A DNA stretch of 64,000 nt from Saccharopolyspora gregorii (GCF_024734405.1 NZ_CP059556.1:3162001-3226000); one strand, 5' to 3'. Counted from the stretch's first letter, positions 17,672 to 26,839 are shown. The notes: generated by a model from the letters alone, not told the origin. Translations and numbers: made by a program.

Positions 17672-17703
17672 TCGGCGGCGTCGACACCCCCGCAGGAGTT
17701 CCG

Positions 17704-17723
17704 CACCGCCGGTACCGGCGGTG
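17704..17723. terminator. Perfect 20-bp palindrome downstream of the alpha/beta-hydrolase gene
   Basis: Ten-base arms centred on GGTACC with no spacer, 32 bp after the hydrolase stop. It could fold at the end of that transcript. There is no T-run, and a protein-binding site ahead of the amidohydrolase is an alternative. Confidence 0.4.
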
Positions 17724-17959
17724 GAGCGCTCGAACGGGTGCACCCCGCTCGGGTCGGACGACGACACCGGCCGAACCCGGCGGTGAATATCCGCGATCGG
17801 CCTCGGCGACCCGGTTCGCGCCGCTACGTTCCGGAGGAACGACGACCGAGACCACGCGCTCTTTTCGTCACCGTGCCGAAAGGCGCCGGAGTCGGGAGAC
17901 GCGCGAGAACGATCTCCTTCGGCCCCTTCGGCGGGCCGGAAGACGAAGGAGCCGCACCC

Positions 17960-19147
17960 ATGAAGCTGATCAGCGCGGACCGGGTGCTGGCCGGGCCGGC
18001 CGGGCGGTGCCTCGAAGACGGCGCCGTCCTGGTCGAGGGCGCCCGGATCGCCGCGGTCGGGACGCGCGAGCAGCTGCGCCACCGGGAGCACACCCGGCAC
18101 GAGCACTGGTCCGGCGCCACCCTGCTGCCCGGGCTGATCAACGCCCACGTGCACCTGGTCTTCGACGACACCGCCCCCGATCCGGCCGCCCTGGTCGAGC
18201 GGGTGCGCACCACCTCCGACGAGCGGCTGCACGAGCAGGCGGCCGGGCGCGCGCTGCGGGCACTGCGCTCCGGCACGACGACGCTGCGGGACTGCGGCGA
18301 CCGGGACGGGATCACCGCGCGGCTGCGGGACGAGATCCGCACCGGCGCCACCACCGGCCCGCGCCTGATCACCACCGGACCGCCGCTGACCGTGCCGGAC
18401 GGGCACTGCTGGTTCCTCGGCGGTGCCGCCGGAACGGACGAGGAGTTGCGCGAGCGGGTGCGGCGCAACGCCGAGCTCGGCGTCGACATGATCAAGGTGA
18501 TGGCCTCGGGCGGGCAGATCACCCCCGGCTCCCCACCGAGCTGGCAGTCCCAGTTCGACCGCGACCGGCTGCGCCTCGTCGTCGCCGAAGCCGAGCGGCA
18601 CGGGCTGCCGGTCGCCGCGCACGCCCACGGCACCACCGCGATCCGCGACGCCGTGGCCGCGGGCGTGCGCACCGTCGAGCACTGCTCCTGGACGACCGGG
18701 CCGGGTGAGGTGCACCGCGACGCCGCGACCGCCGCGGAGATGGCCGCGCGCGGTGTGCACGCGTGCGCGGCCTCCTCCCGCAACTGGCGGCGGATCATCG
18801 ACTCGCTGCCCCCGGAGGTCGCCGAGCAGGTCTACGGCCGGTTGCCGTGGCTGGCCGAACGCGGCGTCGGGCTGATCACCGGCACCGACGCGGGTCTGCC
18901 GGCCAGCCCGTTCGACGACCTGGCCGGGGCGCTGCAGCTCTACGTCCACCTCGGGTTCGCCGCCGACCGCGTCGTGGAGATGGCGACCACGACGAGCGCG
19001 GCCGCGCTCGGGCTGGGCGAGGTGACCGGCCGGCTCGCTCCCGGCTTGGACGCGGACCTGCTCGTCGTCGACGGTGATCCGCGCACCGGCCTCGCCGCGC
19101 TGGGCGCGGTGCGCGCCGTGTTCGCCCGGGGCGCGGCGGTCGGCTGA
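17960..19147 (+). CDS. Metal-dependent amidohydrolase
   Basis: 395 residues. All ligands of the binuclear amidohydrolase site are present: H63 and H65 (NAHVHL), the carbamylatable K179 (MIKVMASGG), H221 (VAAHAHG), H241 (VEHCSW) and D310 (GTDAG). The order and spacing resemble imidazolonepropionase/prolidase-like members that open cyclic amides. ATG follows GAAGGAG. It stands three bases from the end of the convergent MDR gene. Given its place behind a streptothricin-type resistance gene, hydrolysis of the streptolidine lactam is an attractive but unproven role. Confidence 0.9.
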   Translation: MKLISADRVLAGPAGRCLEDGAVLVEGARIAAVGTREQLRHREHTRHEHWSGATLLPGLINAHVHLVFDDTAPDPAALVERVRTTSDERLHEQAAGRALRALRSGTTTLRDCGDRDGITARLRDEIRTGATTGPRLITTGPPLTVPDGHCWFLGGAAGTDEELRERVRRNAELGVDMIKVMASGGQITPGSPPSWQSQFDRDRLRLVVAEAERHGLPVAAHAHGTTAIRDAVAAGVRTVEHCSWTTGPGEVHRDAATAAEMAARGVHACAASSRNWRRIIDSLPPEVAEQVYGRLPWLAERGVGLITGTDAGLPASPFDDLAGALQLYVHLGFAADRVVEMATTTSAAALGLGEVTGRLAPGLDADLLVVDGDPRTGLAALGAVRAVFARGAAVG

Positions 19148-19150
19148 ACC

Positions 19151-20080
19151 TCAGCTGAGGTCGAGGACCGCTTTGCCGTGCAGCCGGGCGCCGCGCAGCT
19201 GGTCGATGGCCTCCCCGGCCCGCTCCCAGTCACCGCGCCAGGAGATCTCCGGGTGCAGCCGCCCGGTCGCGACTTGCCCGGCCAGCCAGGTCAGGTCCGC
19301 GCCCAGCCCAGGGGCGGAGGGCATGAAGAACGTGACCAGGTGGCGGTCGTCGTTGCCGGGCGCGCCGAACAGCTCGCCGTGCGGGAAGTGCTCGGCTTCG
19401 CCGGTGGTGTGCCCGACGGCGACCAGCGTGCCGCCCGGGTGCAGCTTCCGGAACGCGCTGACCAGCTGCGGGCCGCCGACGTTGTCGACCACGCCGTGCA
19501 CGGGTGCGTCGAGCTCGTCCGGCCCGCCGATCACCTCGTGGGCACCGAGGTCGCGCAGCTCGTCGCCGCGTGCGGTGGTGTCGCGGGTGGAGGCGATCAC
19601 GTGCGCCCCGCCGAGGCGGGCGAGTTCGACCGCGTAGCGCCCGACTCCGCCGGTGGCGCCGGTGACCAGCACGCGCCTGCCGAGGATCGGGCCGAGGCGG
19701 CGCAGGGCGCGCAGCGCGCTGGCCCCGGCGACCGGGACGGTGCTGAGCAGCCCGAGGTCGGCTCCCTCGGGCGCGGTGCCGATCGCGTCGGTGTCCACGG
19801 CGCGCAGCTCGGCCCACCCGCCCTGCATGGCCATGGTGACCACCGGGGTGCCTGCGGCCGGGCCGGATCCGTCGGCGGCGGGGCGTTCGACGACGCCCGC
19901 GGCGTCCCAGCCCAGCAGCGTGCCGTCGGGCGAGCCGGGCAGCAGGTCGGTGACCTCGCCGTAGTTCAACGAGATCGCCGAGACCCGCACCAGCGCCTGG
20001 TCCGGCGCGGGTGCGGGGTCGGTGGTGCGGCCGAGCCGCAGCCCGGTGGGTGCGGAGTGGTCGACGAGCAGTGCACGCAT
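19151..20080 (-). CDS. Zinc-type alcohol dehydrogenase/quinone oxidoreductase-like (MDR) protein
   Basis: 309 residues. GroES-like N-terminus ([17 protein letters not shown]), then NADP-binding [16 protein letters not shown]. The cysteine cluster of structural-zinc ADHs is absent, so this is a zinc-free quinone/enone reductase-like member. Its promoter region shares a GTGGCA-type operator with the divergent kinase gene. Substrate unknown. Confidence 0.88.
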   Translation of the reverse strand: MRALLVDHSAPTGLRLGRTTDPAPAPDQALVRVSAISLNYGEVTDLLPGSPDGTLLGWDAAGVVERPAADGSGPAAGTPVVTMAMQGGWAELRAVDTDAIGTAPEGADLGLLSTVPVAGASALRALRRLGPILGRRVLVTGATGGVGRYAVELARLGGAHVIASTRDTTARGDELRDLGAHEVIGGPDELDAPVHGVVDNVGGPQLVSAFRKLHPGGTLVAVGHTTGEAEHFPHGELFGAPGNDDRHLVTFFMPSAPGLGADLTWLAGQVATGRLHPEISWRGDWERAGEAIDQLRGARLHGKAVLDLS

Positions 20081-20133
20081 GGCGCCGCGCCTTTCCCCTG
20101 GGTGGAGTCGTCGCTCGGACGCGACCACCCATT

Positions 20134-20169
20134 TATGCCACCGAGTGGCAGTTGGCGTCAAGTGGCATA
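20134..20169. promoter_or_regulatory. Operator-like inverted repeats between MDR and kinase genes
   Basis: TATGCCAC (20134-20141) pairs perfectly with GTGGCATA (20162-20169), and an inner GTGGCA (20145-20150) forms a second palindrome, TGCCAC-CGA-GTGGCA. The three half-sites sit in the 157-bp divergent spacer, about 54 bp from the MDR start and 69 bp from the kinase start. A dimeric repressor site is the simplest reading; the TetR gene at 21276 is a possible partner. Confidence 0.55.
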
Positions 20170-20237
20170 CCCGGTGGTGATCCGACCGGCCGGAAAATCC
20201 GTCGCACCCCGAACCGCCGCGTGACAGCATCTGCCGC

Positions 20238-21188
20238 ATGCCCGCAGCCGTGACCGCGCAGCAGCGCGCCGACCGCACCGCCCGCGCCCTCGCCGCCGCC
20301 ACCGCGGCCGGCCGCGACCTCGGACTCGACGTCGGCGCGGCGACCGTGCTGCACGACGCGTTCTCCGTCGTCGTGCACCTGTCCCCCTCCCCGGTCGTGG
20401 TGCGGGTGCCGACCGTGCTGCCGGGCGGTACCGACGTCGAGACCCAGGCAGCCCGCCAGCGCAGCGAGCTCGACGTCGTGGCCTGGCTGGCCGAGCAGGG
20501 CGTGCCCGTCGTCGCGCCGAGCCCGCTCGTGCCCCGCGAACCGGTGCGGCGCGACGGCTTCTCGATGACCTGCTGGCAGCTCGTCGAGCACGACACCACC
20601 GCCGAACCCGACTACCTCGACCGCTGCCGCCTGGTCGCCGACCTGCACCTGGCGCTGCGCAGCTACCCCGGCGCGCTGCCCTTCCTGGACGCGGTCGACC
20701 TCGGGATGATCACCCGCGGGCTCGCCGACCTCGCCGAGCTGCCCGAGCTGCTCGCCCCCGCCGACCTGGAACGAGCCCGCCGGGAATGGGACGTGCTCGC
20801 GCCGCTGGTGCGGTCCCGCCAGGAGTTCGAGGCCGCGTTCCCCGGCGTCGGCATCCAGCCGATCCACGGTGACGCGCCCGCCGTCAACATCCTCACCACG
20901 CCCGGCGGCGACCTGTTCGCCGACTTCGAACTCGCCACCTCCGGGCCCGTCGAATGGGACCTGGCGTTCCTCGGCGCCGACGCCGCCACCACCTACGACG
21001 CGGCGGCGCGCGCACTCGGCCTGCGCACCCTCGACGACCGGGTGCTGCGCCTGGTCGACGCGATCGGCGTGCTGCGCTCGGTGGCCTGCCTCGCCCTCGC
21101 CCCGCAGCTGCCGATGCTCGCCGAAGCCGTCGCCCCGGTGCTCGACCGCTGGCGGGACGGCCCCTTCGCCGGTGGCTTCGAGCGCTGA
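20238..21188 (+). CDS. Aminoglycoside phosphotransferase (APH) family kinase
   Basis: 316 residues. Brenner motif as [11 protein letters not shown] (catalytic Asp, metal Asn) and ADFE in place of DFG. Upstream, VVVRVPTV and the SELDVVAWL helix give the N-lobe. Family members phosphorylate antibiotics, sugars or amino alcohols. No signal peptide. It shares a divergent promoter with the MDR reductase. A drug-kinase role is possible but specificity cannot be read. Confidence 0.87.
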   Translation: MPAAVTAQQRADRTARALAAATAAGRDLGLDVGAATVLHDAFSVVVHLSPSPVVVRVPTVLPGGTDVETQAARQRSELDVVAWLAEQGVPVVAPSPLVPREPVRRDGFSMTCWQLVEHDTTAEPDYLDRCRLVADLHLALRSYPGALPFLDAVDLGMITRGLADLAELPELLAPADLERARREWDVLAPLVRSRQEFEAAFPGVGIQPIHGDAPAVNILTTPGGDLFADFELATSGPVEWDLAFLGADAATTYDAAARALGLRTLDDRVLRLVDAIGVLRSVACLALAPQLPMLAEAVAPVLDRWRDGPFAGGFER

Positions 21189-21217
21189 CCTCGCCCGCCT
21201 CCGCGCCACCGGGTGCC

Positions 21218-21255
21218 GTCCGTCCCCGAGCGGCATCCACCACTCGGGGACGGAC
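21218..21255. promoter_or_regulatory. Perfect 13-bp inverted repeat upstream of the tetR-type gene
   Basis: GTCCGTCCCCGAG and its exact reverse complement flank a 12-base loop, starting 29 bp after the kinase stop and ending 20 bp before the TetR ATG. It may terminate the kinase transcript or be the TetR autoregulatory operator. The closeness to the start codon favours an operator; no T-run is present. Confidence 0.5.
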
Positions 21256-21275
21256 CTGCGCGTAGGCTCGGCCGC

Positions 21276-21914
21276 ATGCCCGAGGCCCCCGCAGGTTCGC
21301 TGCGCGAGCGCAAGAAGCAGCGCACCCGCCAAGAGCTGATCGACACCGCGTTGGAGATGTTCACCGAACGCGGCTTCGACGCGGTCACCCTCGACGAGCT
21401 CTGCGCCGCCGTCGAAATCTCCAAGCGCACGTTCTTCCGCTACTTCACCAGCAAGGAAGACGTCGCGATGGCCCCCAGCCAGGACATGTGGGCCGCGCTG
21501 ATCGAACGGCTGCGCGCCGGTGAACCCGGCCTGGACCGCACCCTGCTGGACTCCGTCCAGGACGACCTGCTCGCCGTCGTGGCGGACATGCCCGAAGGAT
21601 GGGCGCGCCGCACCCTGGCCGCGCACCGGCTCACCGCCACCACCCCGTCGATCAACGGGCACAACCTGCACTTCTGCGACCGCACCACCCGCACCGTCCG
21701 CGACGTGCTCGGCAAGCGGTTCGCCATCCCCGACGACACCACCGATCCGCGGCCGCGGATCGCCCTCGACGTGCTGATCTCCGCGACCCGTTGCGCTCAC
21801 GACGCGTGGGCCGCCGGGAGCACCGGCACCCGCGACGAGCTGCTCGCCCACCTGCGGACCGCGTTCGCCGCGATCCCCGGCGCGCTCACCTGCACTCCGC
21901 ACGTGCGGGGCTGA
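21276..21914 (+). CDS. TetR/AcrR family transcriptional regulator
   Basis: 212 residues. N-terminal HTH is clear: TRQELIDTALEMFTERGFDAVTL, then ELCAAVEISKRTFFRYFTSKEDV, recognition helix in the SKRTFFRYF segment. The C-terminal ligand domain has no recognisable signature. Probably regulates itself and possibly the upstream kinase and reductase. Confidence 0.92.
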   Translation: MPEAPAGSLRERKKQRTRQELIDTALEMFTERGFDAVTLDELCAAVEISKRTFFRYFTSKEDVAMAPSQDMWAALIERLRAGEPGLDRTLLDSVQDDLLAVVADMPEGWARRTLAAHRLTATTPSINGHNLHFCDRTTRTVRDVLGKRFAIPDDTTDPRPRIALDVLISATRCAHDAWAAGSTGTRDELLAHLRTAFAAIPGALTCTPHVRG

Positions 21915-22121
21915 ACCGCGCACGCCTCGCCTTCGGCCGGGTCGTGCTGCTTCGCCGCCGTTCCGGGTGCTCGGCGCCCTCCCCGGCTCGCCGATGGGGA
22001 CCCCGGTCGACGCCCTCGGGTTCGCCCCGATCAGGGCGGTGCTCCTGGGAAGAGCGCGCTGACCTCCGGAATTCTCGCCGTTCCCGGCCCCGGCGCGAGC
22101 CCCGCCACCTAGGGTGAGCGG

Positions 22122-22556
22122 ATGTCGTCGATCAAGCAGGTCCAGGTCACCTTCGACTGCGCCGAACCGGAACGCCTCGCCCGGTTCTGGTGCGAGGTGC
22201 TCGGTTACGTCGTCCCGCCACCGCCGGAAGGCTTCACGAGCTGGGCGGAATACGACCGCACGCTGCCGCCGGAACGGCAGGGCGCCGGGTTCGTGTGCCG
22301 CGACCCCGAAGGGCAGGGCCCGCGGCTGTACTTCCAGCGCGTTCCCGAAGGCAAGGTCGTCAAGAACCGGGTGCACCTGGACGTGCGGGTCGGCACCGGC
22401 CTGGTGGGCGAGGAGCGCGTCGCCGCGCTCGAAGCGGAATGCGCCCGGCTGGTCGAGCTCGGCGCGCAGCGGGTGCGGCTGCTGGTCGCCGACGAGTACG
22501 ACGAGTCCTGCCTGGTGATGCAGGACATCGAGGGCAACGAGTTCTGCCTCGACTGA
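22122..22556 (+). CDS. VOC (glyoxalase/bleomycin-resistance) superfamily protein
   Basis: 144 residues, two beta-alpha-beta-beta-beta units: VQVTFDCAEPERLARFWCEVLGY in the first and VHLDVRV...MQDIEGNEFCLD in the second. Typical length for a small dioxygenase-like or drug-binding VOC protein. No function can be assigned. It is preceded by 207 bp in which no feature was recognised. Confidence 0.85.
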   Translation: MSSIKQVQVTFDCAEPERLARFWCEVLGYVVPPPPEGFTSWAEYDRTLPPERQGAGFVCRDPEGQGPRLYFQRVPEGKVVKNRVHLDVRVGTGLVGEERVAALEAECARLVELGAQRVRLLVADEYDESCLVMQDIEGNEFCLD

Positions 22557-22563
22557 CCGCCGT

Positions 22564-23082
22564 TCAGCCGCGCCCGGCGGGGAACCGGCTGGTGCCGCGC
22601 AAGAAGCGGGTGATGCGCTGCCACCGCCCGCCCAACGGCTCCGCCCGGACCGGCGCGGCCGGAGCGGTGGCGCGGGCCCGCGCGCGCTGGTCGCGCCAGT
22701 CGGCGACGAGTTCCTCCACCTGCACCAGGCCCAGCGGCACCTGCGGTCCGGTCGGGGTGCGCAGCCACGCCAGGATGCGCCGGTTGAGCTCCGCGGCCGC
22801 ATCCCGCACGGCCTGCTCGGACGGCAGCTGCCGCACCTCGCCGCGGAGCCGTTCGGCCTCCTTGCGCAGTTGCAGCGGGGTCGGCAGCAGCGCCTCGCGG
22901 GACAGGCCTTCGCGATCGACGTAGCCGCGGACCCACCACAGCTCGTCGTGCGGCTCACCGGCGCCGGGCAGCGGGCGGCCCAGGCCGTCGAGGTCCTCGA
23001 AGTCGCCGCGTTCCTGGGCGACGCGGATCTGCCGCTCGATCCACGTCTCGAACGTCGTGCCGTGCGGTTTGCGCTCGGTCAT
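22564..23082 (-). CDS. DUF1992 (DnaJ-homologue subfamily C28-like) protein
   Basis: 172 residues. The DUF1992 block is plain: TFETWIERQIRVAQERGDF, then DGLGRPLPGAGEP and YVDREGLSREALLPTPLQLR. The C-terminal tail is basic. No J-domain is present, as is usual for bacterial members. Function unknown. It converges on the VOC gene with a 7-bp gap. Confidence 0.88.
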   Translation of the reverse strand: MTERKPHGTTFETWIERQIRVAQERGDFEDLDGLGRPLPGAGEPHDELWWVRGYVDREGLSREALLPTPLQLRKEAERLRGEVRQLPSEQAVRDAAAELNRRILAWLRTPTGPQVPLGLVQVEELVADWRDQRARARATAPAAPVRAEPLGGRWQRITRFLRGTSRFPAGRG

Positions 23083-23297
23083 GCCGCCCTCCCGCGTCGT
23101 CGCCACCGGCTCCCACGATATCCGCGGCTCCACGGCCGATCGAGCGCCGCTCAGCGCGCCGCGAACGCGCGCAGGTGGCGAACTTCTCCCAGCACCTGGC
23201 CGGCCGACCCGGTGCCGGGAGAAGAGCTCCGGCGCGGAGCGTCCCACCGGCACCACCACCTCGGCGCCGAGGAAGGGGGCGCCGACCAGGTCAGCTT

Positions 23298-24080
23298 TCA
23301 GGTGCGCAGGTGGGACGCGCCGTTGACGTCGAGCACCGCGCCCGAGGACCAGGTCGCCTCCGGTGAGGCCAGGTACAGCACGGCCGAAGCGACCTCCTCC
23401 GGCGCCGCGACCCGGCCGAACGGGCTCTGCGCCCGGATGTCGGCGCCCTGCTGCCCCGCCAACCGGCCCGCGACGCGTTCGGTCTCGACGAACCCCGGCG
23501 CCACCGAGACCACCGCGATGCCGTGCGGCGCCAGCGCCACCGCCAGCGACTGGCCGAGCGCGTGCAGCGCCGCCTTGCTCGCCGCGTACGCCGGGTGGTC
23601 GGGTTCGCCGCGGAACGCGCCGCGCGACCCGACGTTGACGATGCGCCCGGTGGCGCCGCGTTCGATGAGGTGCGCGGCCACCTGGTGGCTCAGGTTCGCC
23701 GCGCCCAGCAGGTTCACCTCGACGGTGCTGCGCCACGCGGCCTGCCAGTCGGCGTAGGAGGTGGTCGCGGGCGGGTGCGGGGTCATCACCGCCGCGTTGT
23801 TGACCAGCACGTCGAGGGCGCCGAGCCCGTCGACCGCCTCCCCGACCAGGCGCTGCACCTGGCCGGGGTCGGCGAGGTCGGCCCGCACCAGCACGTGCCC
23901 GGAACCGGGCAGCGAATCGAGGGTGCGGGCGGCGTCCTCGGGCCGAGAGGAGCAGTGCACGGCCACCCGGTCCCCGGCCTGGGCGAACGCGGTCGCGATG
24001 GCCCGCCCGATACCGCGCGAAGCGCCGGTGACCAGCACCCCGCGCCCGGATTCGGCCGAGTGGTGGGAAGAACTCGACAT
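23298..24080 (-). CDS. Short-chain dehydrogenase/reductase
   Basis: 260 residues. Cofactor motif TGASRGIG, NNAAV, catalytic Ser in NVGSRG and YAASK, and APGFVETERV after the active site. An HCSSR segment after the second strand suggests NADP preference. Resembles 3-oxoacyl-ACP reductases, but it stands alone without fatty-acid genes. The 215 bp on the DUF1992 side and 200 bp on the isochorismatase side show nothing recognisable. Confidence 0.9.
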   Translation of the reverse strand: MSSSSHHSAESGRGVLVTGASRGIGRAIATAFAQAGDRVAVHCSSRPEDAARTLDSLPGSGHVLVRADLADPGQVQRLVGEAVDGLGALDVLVNNAAVMTPHPPATTSYADWQAAWRSTVEVNLLGAANLSHQVAAHLIERGATGRIVNVGSRGAFRGEPDHPAYAASKAALHALGQSLAVALAPHGIAVVSVAPGFVETERVAGRLAGQQGADIRAQSPFGRVAAPEEVASAVLYLASPEATWSSGAVLDVNGASHLRT

Positions 24081-24280
24081 GGGACTCCGATCGCTGGGTC
24101 TCGACTTCTGCTGTGGAACGGGTGGCGGAACCGCACCGCGTGTCCTCGAACCTGCGCCGCGGGCCGTGTCCGTGTCCTGTCAGCGGCGAAGCCGATGAGC
24201 AGAGACCACGCACGCAGCTCGACCACCCGCGGGTTCCGCCACCCCAGTGCTACACGACGAGAGTTGAGCAGAGAGGCCGG

Positions 24281-24862
24281 TCAGCGGGTCGACTCGAACA
24301 GGTCGACGACCTCGTCGGTGGTCCCCGTTTCGCCGAGGCGCGGGAAGATCCGCTCCAGGCTGTTGCGGTGCGCCTCCGCGTCGAGGTCGGTCATCGCGTC
24401 GGTGGCCAGTGTGACGTGGTAGCCGTGCTCGTGCGCGGCGCGCGCGGTGGACTCCACGCCGAGGCTGGTGGCGATGCCGCCGAGCACGATCTGGGTGACG
24501 CCGCGGCGCCGCAGCTGCACGTCCAGGTCGGTGCCGTGGAAGGCGCCCCAGTTCCGCTTGGTCACCACGATGTCGGCGGGGTGGCCGGCGAGTTCGTCGA
24601 TGATCCGGTCCCAGCCCTCCGGGAACTCGCGGCGGCCGCCCCCGGCGGAGGTGCGGCCCGGCGCGGCGTCGGCGCCGTCGGCGGCGAAGCTGACCCGCAC
24701 CAGCACGACCGGGGCGTCGTGCTCGCGGAACACCTCGGCGAGCCGGACGCAGCGCTGCACCACGTCGGCGGTGGTGTGCGGGGTTCCGGGCGCGCCGGCG
24801 ATGCCGTTCTGCAGGTCGATGACGACCAGCGCGGTGCGCGGGTCGAGCGTGCTCAGGGACAT
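24281..24862 (-). CDS. Isochorismatase-like hydrolase lacking the nucleophilic cysteine
   Basis: 193 residues. Catalytic Asp in VVIDLQNG and Lys in VTKRNWGAF are present, followed by the cis-peptide loop GGIATSLGVESTARAA. Where cysteine hydrolases have TNVCVEST this protein has TSLGVEST, so the nucleophile is Gly, as in the isochorismatases EntB and PhzD. It therefore probably cleaves an enol ether or similar bond rather than an amide by covalent catalysis. It is the last gene of a MarR-MFS-hydrolase run, 35 bp after the transporter. Confidence 0.85.
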   Translation of the reverse strand: MSLSTLDPRTALVVIDLQNGIAGAPGTPHTTADVVQRCVRLAEVFREHDAPVVLVRVSFAADGADAAPGRTSAGGGRREFPEGWDRIIDELAGHPADIVVTKRNWGAFHGTDLDVQLRRRGVTQIVLGGIATSLGVESTARAAHEHGYHVTLATDAMTDLDAEAHRNSLERIFPRLGETGTTDEVVDLFESTR

Positions 24863-24897
24863 GGGTGGAACCTTTCCGGGAGGGGTTTTCCGGTCGA

Positions 24898-26265
24898 TCA
24901 CCGCACCGCCGCGGGCCCGAGGCGCCGCAGGGTGCGGTCGAGCACCGTCACCACCAGCAGCAGGGCGGCGACGACGATCAGGAACAGGGCGAGGCCGTGC
25001 AGCCCGGTGGTGTCGGCTCCCCCGCTGAGGAAGGTGCCGCCTGCGGCGGCCGCGACCATCGCCCCGACGTAGGTGAAGGTGCGCAGCAACCCGGCGGAGG
25101 AACCCATCCGCTCGGGGTCGGCCTGGTGGTAGAGCGCCTTCTGGTTGGCGAGGCTGATCAGCCCCTGCGGGATGCCGACGACGACCGCGATCGCCACCAG
25201 CAGCCAGATCCCGCTGCGCGCGCCGACGAACAGCAGCAGCGCGCACGCCACCAGCTGGGCCAGGCCGCCGACGAGCAGCTTGCCGCGGACGCCGTCGCTG
25301 CGGCCGGTGGTGCTGGACACGACGATGCCGGTGAGGAACATCGGCAGCAGCACCAGCCCGGATTTGGTGGGCGTGAGCCCGCGGCCCTGCTCCATCCACT
25401 GGGTGTAGCCGAACAGGAACGCGTAGGAGACGGTGAACGCCAGCAGCGTCCGCGCGAAGGTGCCCAGCACCGGCGGGTTCCCGGCCAGCACCCGCAGGTC
25501 CAGGAACGGTTCCGCCGCGCGCAGCTCCCGCACCGCGAACCCGGCCCCGGCGGCGACCGCGAGCACCGGCAGGTACCAGTGCGCGGTGGAAGGCTCCATC
25601 AGGAACAGCAGCAGCGCGCTCAGCGTCGCCGCGAACAGCGCGATGCCGGGCACGTCGAGCGAACCCGAACCGGATTCGTGCCCGCCGCCGCGGGGCAGCC
25701 GCAGCGCACCGAGCACCAGGCAGGCCAGCGAGAGCGGGATGTTCACCGCGAACACGGTGCGCCAGCCGCCGAACCCGATCAGCAGCCCGCCGAGGGTGGG
25801 GCCGACCACGGCGATGGTCTGCGCGGAGATCGCCAGCGCGGTCAGCACCCCGTTCGGGCTGTCCCGCCCGGTGCGCCGCGATTCGCTGCGGATCAGGTGC
25901 ATCGCCGCCGGGTAGCCCGCGCAGGTGCCGAAGCCGATCAGCACCCGCGCGACGACGAGCACGCCGAGGTTCGGCGCCAGCGCCCCGAGCACTCCGGCGA
26001 TCCCGAGCAGCGCCGCACCGGCGAGGAACAGCCGCCGCGGGCCGTGCAGGTCCACCAGTCTGCCCACCACGGGCTGGCCGATGGCGGTGGCCAGGTACAG
26101 CGCGGACACCAGCCACGCCGTCTCGGCGGGTGGCGCGCCGAGGGCGGCGCCGATCGGCACCAGCGCCACGGCGATCATCGAGGAGTTCACCGGGTTCAGC
26201 GCCGACCCGAGCACCATCGGGGCGATCAGCTTCCGGTCGAAGCGCTCCTGCCCGGTGGCGGTCAC
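24898..26265 (-). CDS. MFS drug/metabolite exporter
   Basis: 455 residues, about fourteen hydrophobic segments, with a motif-A-like GRLVDLHGPRRLF loop and the antiporter motif C-like GPTLGGLLIGFGGWRTVF. It is of the DHA2 drug:H+ antiporter type. GTG start overlaps the MarR stop (GTGA), so regulator and transporter are coupled. Substrate unknown; an aromatic or drug-like ligand sensed by the MarR protein is the usual arrangement. Confidence 0.9.
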   Translation of the reverse strand: MTATGQERFDRKLIAPMVLGSALNPVNSSMIAVALVPIGAALGAPPAETAWLVSALYLATAIGQPVVGRLVDLHGPRRLFLAGAALLGIAGVLGALAPNLGVLVVARVLIGFGTCAGYPAAMHLIRSESRRTGRDSPNGVLTALAISAQTIAVVGPTLGGLLIGFGGWRTVFAVNIPLSLACLVLGALRLPRGGGHESGSGSLDVPGIALFAATLSALLLFLMEPSTAHWYLPVLAVAAGAGFAVRELRAAEPFLDLRVLAGNPPVLGTFARTLLAFTVSYAFLFGYTQWMEQGRGLTPTKSGLVLLPMFLTGIVVSSTTGRSDGVRGKLLVGGLAQLVACALLLFVGARSGIWLLVAIAVVVGIPQGLISLANQKALYHQADPERMGSSAGLLRTFTYVGAMVAAAAGGTFLSGGADTTGLHGLALFLIVVAALLLVVTVLDRTLRRLGPAAVR

Positions 26266-26705
26266 CGCTCCGCGACCCGTTCCAGCAGCGCCATCGCCTC
26301 GATGATCACGTGTCGTTCCTGTTCGGTGCAGCGTTCCTGCAGGGCGGTGGTGAGCCATTCGCGGCGGGCCTGCCGATCGCCTTCGGCGCGGCGCTTGCCC
26401 GCGTCGCTGAGCGTGATGAGCTGCCTGCGGCCGTCGGCCGGGTCGGGGCGGCGTTCGATGAGCCCGTGCTGGTCGAGGGCGGCGAGCGTGCTGGCCATCG
26501 ATTGCGGCCGCACCCCTTCGGCGACCGCGAGCACGCTGGCCGAGGAGTCGCCCTCCTTGCCGAGCCGGGTGAGCACCGAGGTCTGCGAGGGGGTGAGGTC
26601 GTCGCCGACGGCCAGCTCGCGCAGCCTGCGCCGCAGCCTGCCGACCACCACCCGCACCTCGCGGGAGGCGCGCACCGCCGAGTCGTCGTTCCCGGTTCCC
26701 GTCAT
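26262..26705 (-). CDS. MarR family transcriptional regulator
   Basis: 147 residues. Winged helix: LTPSQTSVLTRLGKEGDSSASVLA, recognition helix RPQSMASTLAALDQHGLIERR, wing DPADGRRQLITLS. The ATG at 26705 (MTGTGNDD) is preferred over an in-frame start 42 bp upstream, which lies in the repeat region. Probably represses its own operon with the MFS and isochorismatase-like genes. Confidence 0.9.
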   Translation of the reverse strand: MTGTGNDDSAVRASREVRVVVGRLRRRLRELAVGDDLTPSQTSVLTRLGKEGDSSASVLAVAEGVRPQSMASTLAALDQHGLIERRPDPADGRRQLITLSDAGKRRAEGDRQARREWLTTALQERCTEQERHVIIEAMALLERVAER

Positions 26706-26733
26706 GCCCCCACGGTAAATTCGACAGGCTGAA

Positions 26734-26755
26734 CTGTCCAGTCCCACCTGTCCAG
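26734..26755. promoter_or_regulatory. Direct CTGTCCAG repeats in the marR promoter region
   Basis: CTGTCCAG occurs at 26734-26741 and 26748-26755, fourteen bases apart, with a related CGACAGGCTG just before. They lie 29-50 bp upstream of the marR-type start in the divergent spacer shared with the small acetyltransferase gene. MarR-type operator is the likely role. Confidence 0.45.
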
Positions 26756-26839
26756 TTCGACCTGCTCAGCCTCGACTGCCCGGAATGCGCGATCGTCCCG
26801 AACCGGACGCACCGCCGCGCCAACTGGTAGAAGGGCGGT

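Noticed and set aside
20893-21339. Overlapping plus-strand frames over the kinase/TetR junction
   Set aside because: Pro/Ser/Arg-rich products without homology, in competition with genes that have clear motifs.
24281-24862. Streptothricin hydrolase (SttH) assignment for the isochorismatase-like gene
   Set aside because: The nucleophilic cysteine is missing and the gene lies in a separate MarR/MFS operon 8 kb from the cluster.
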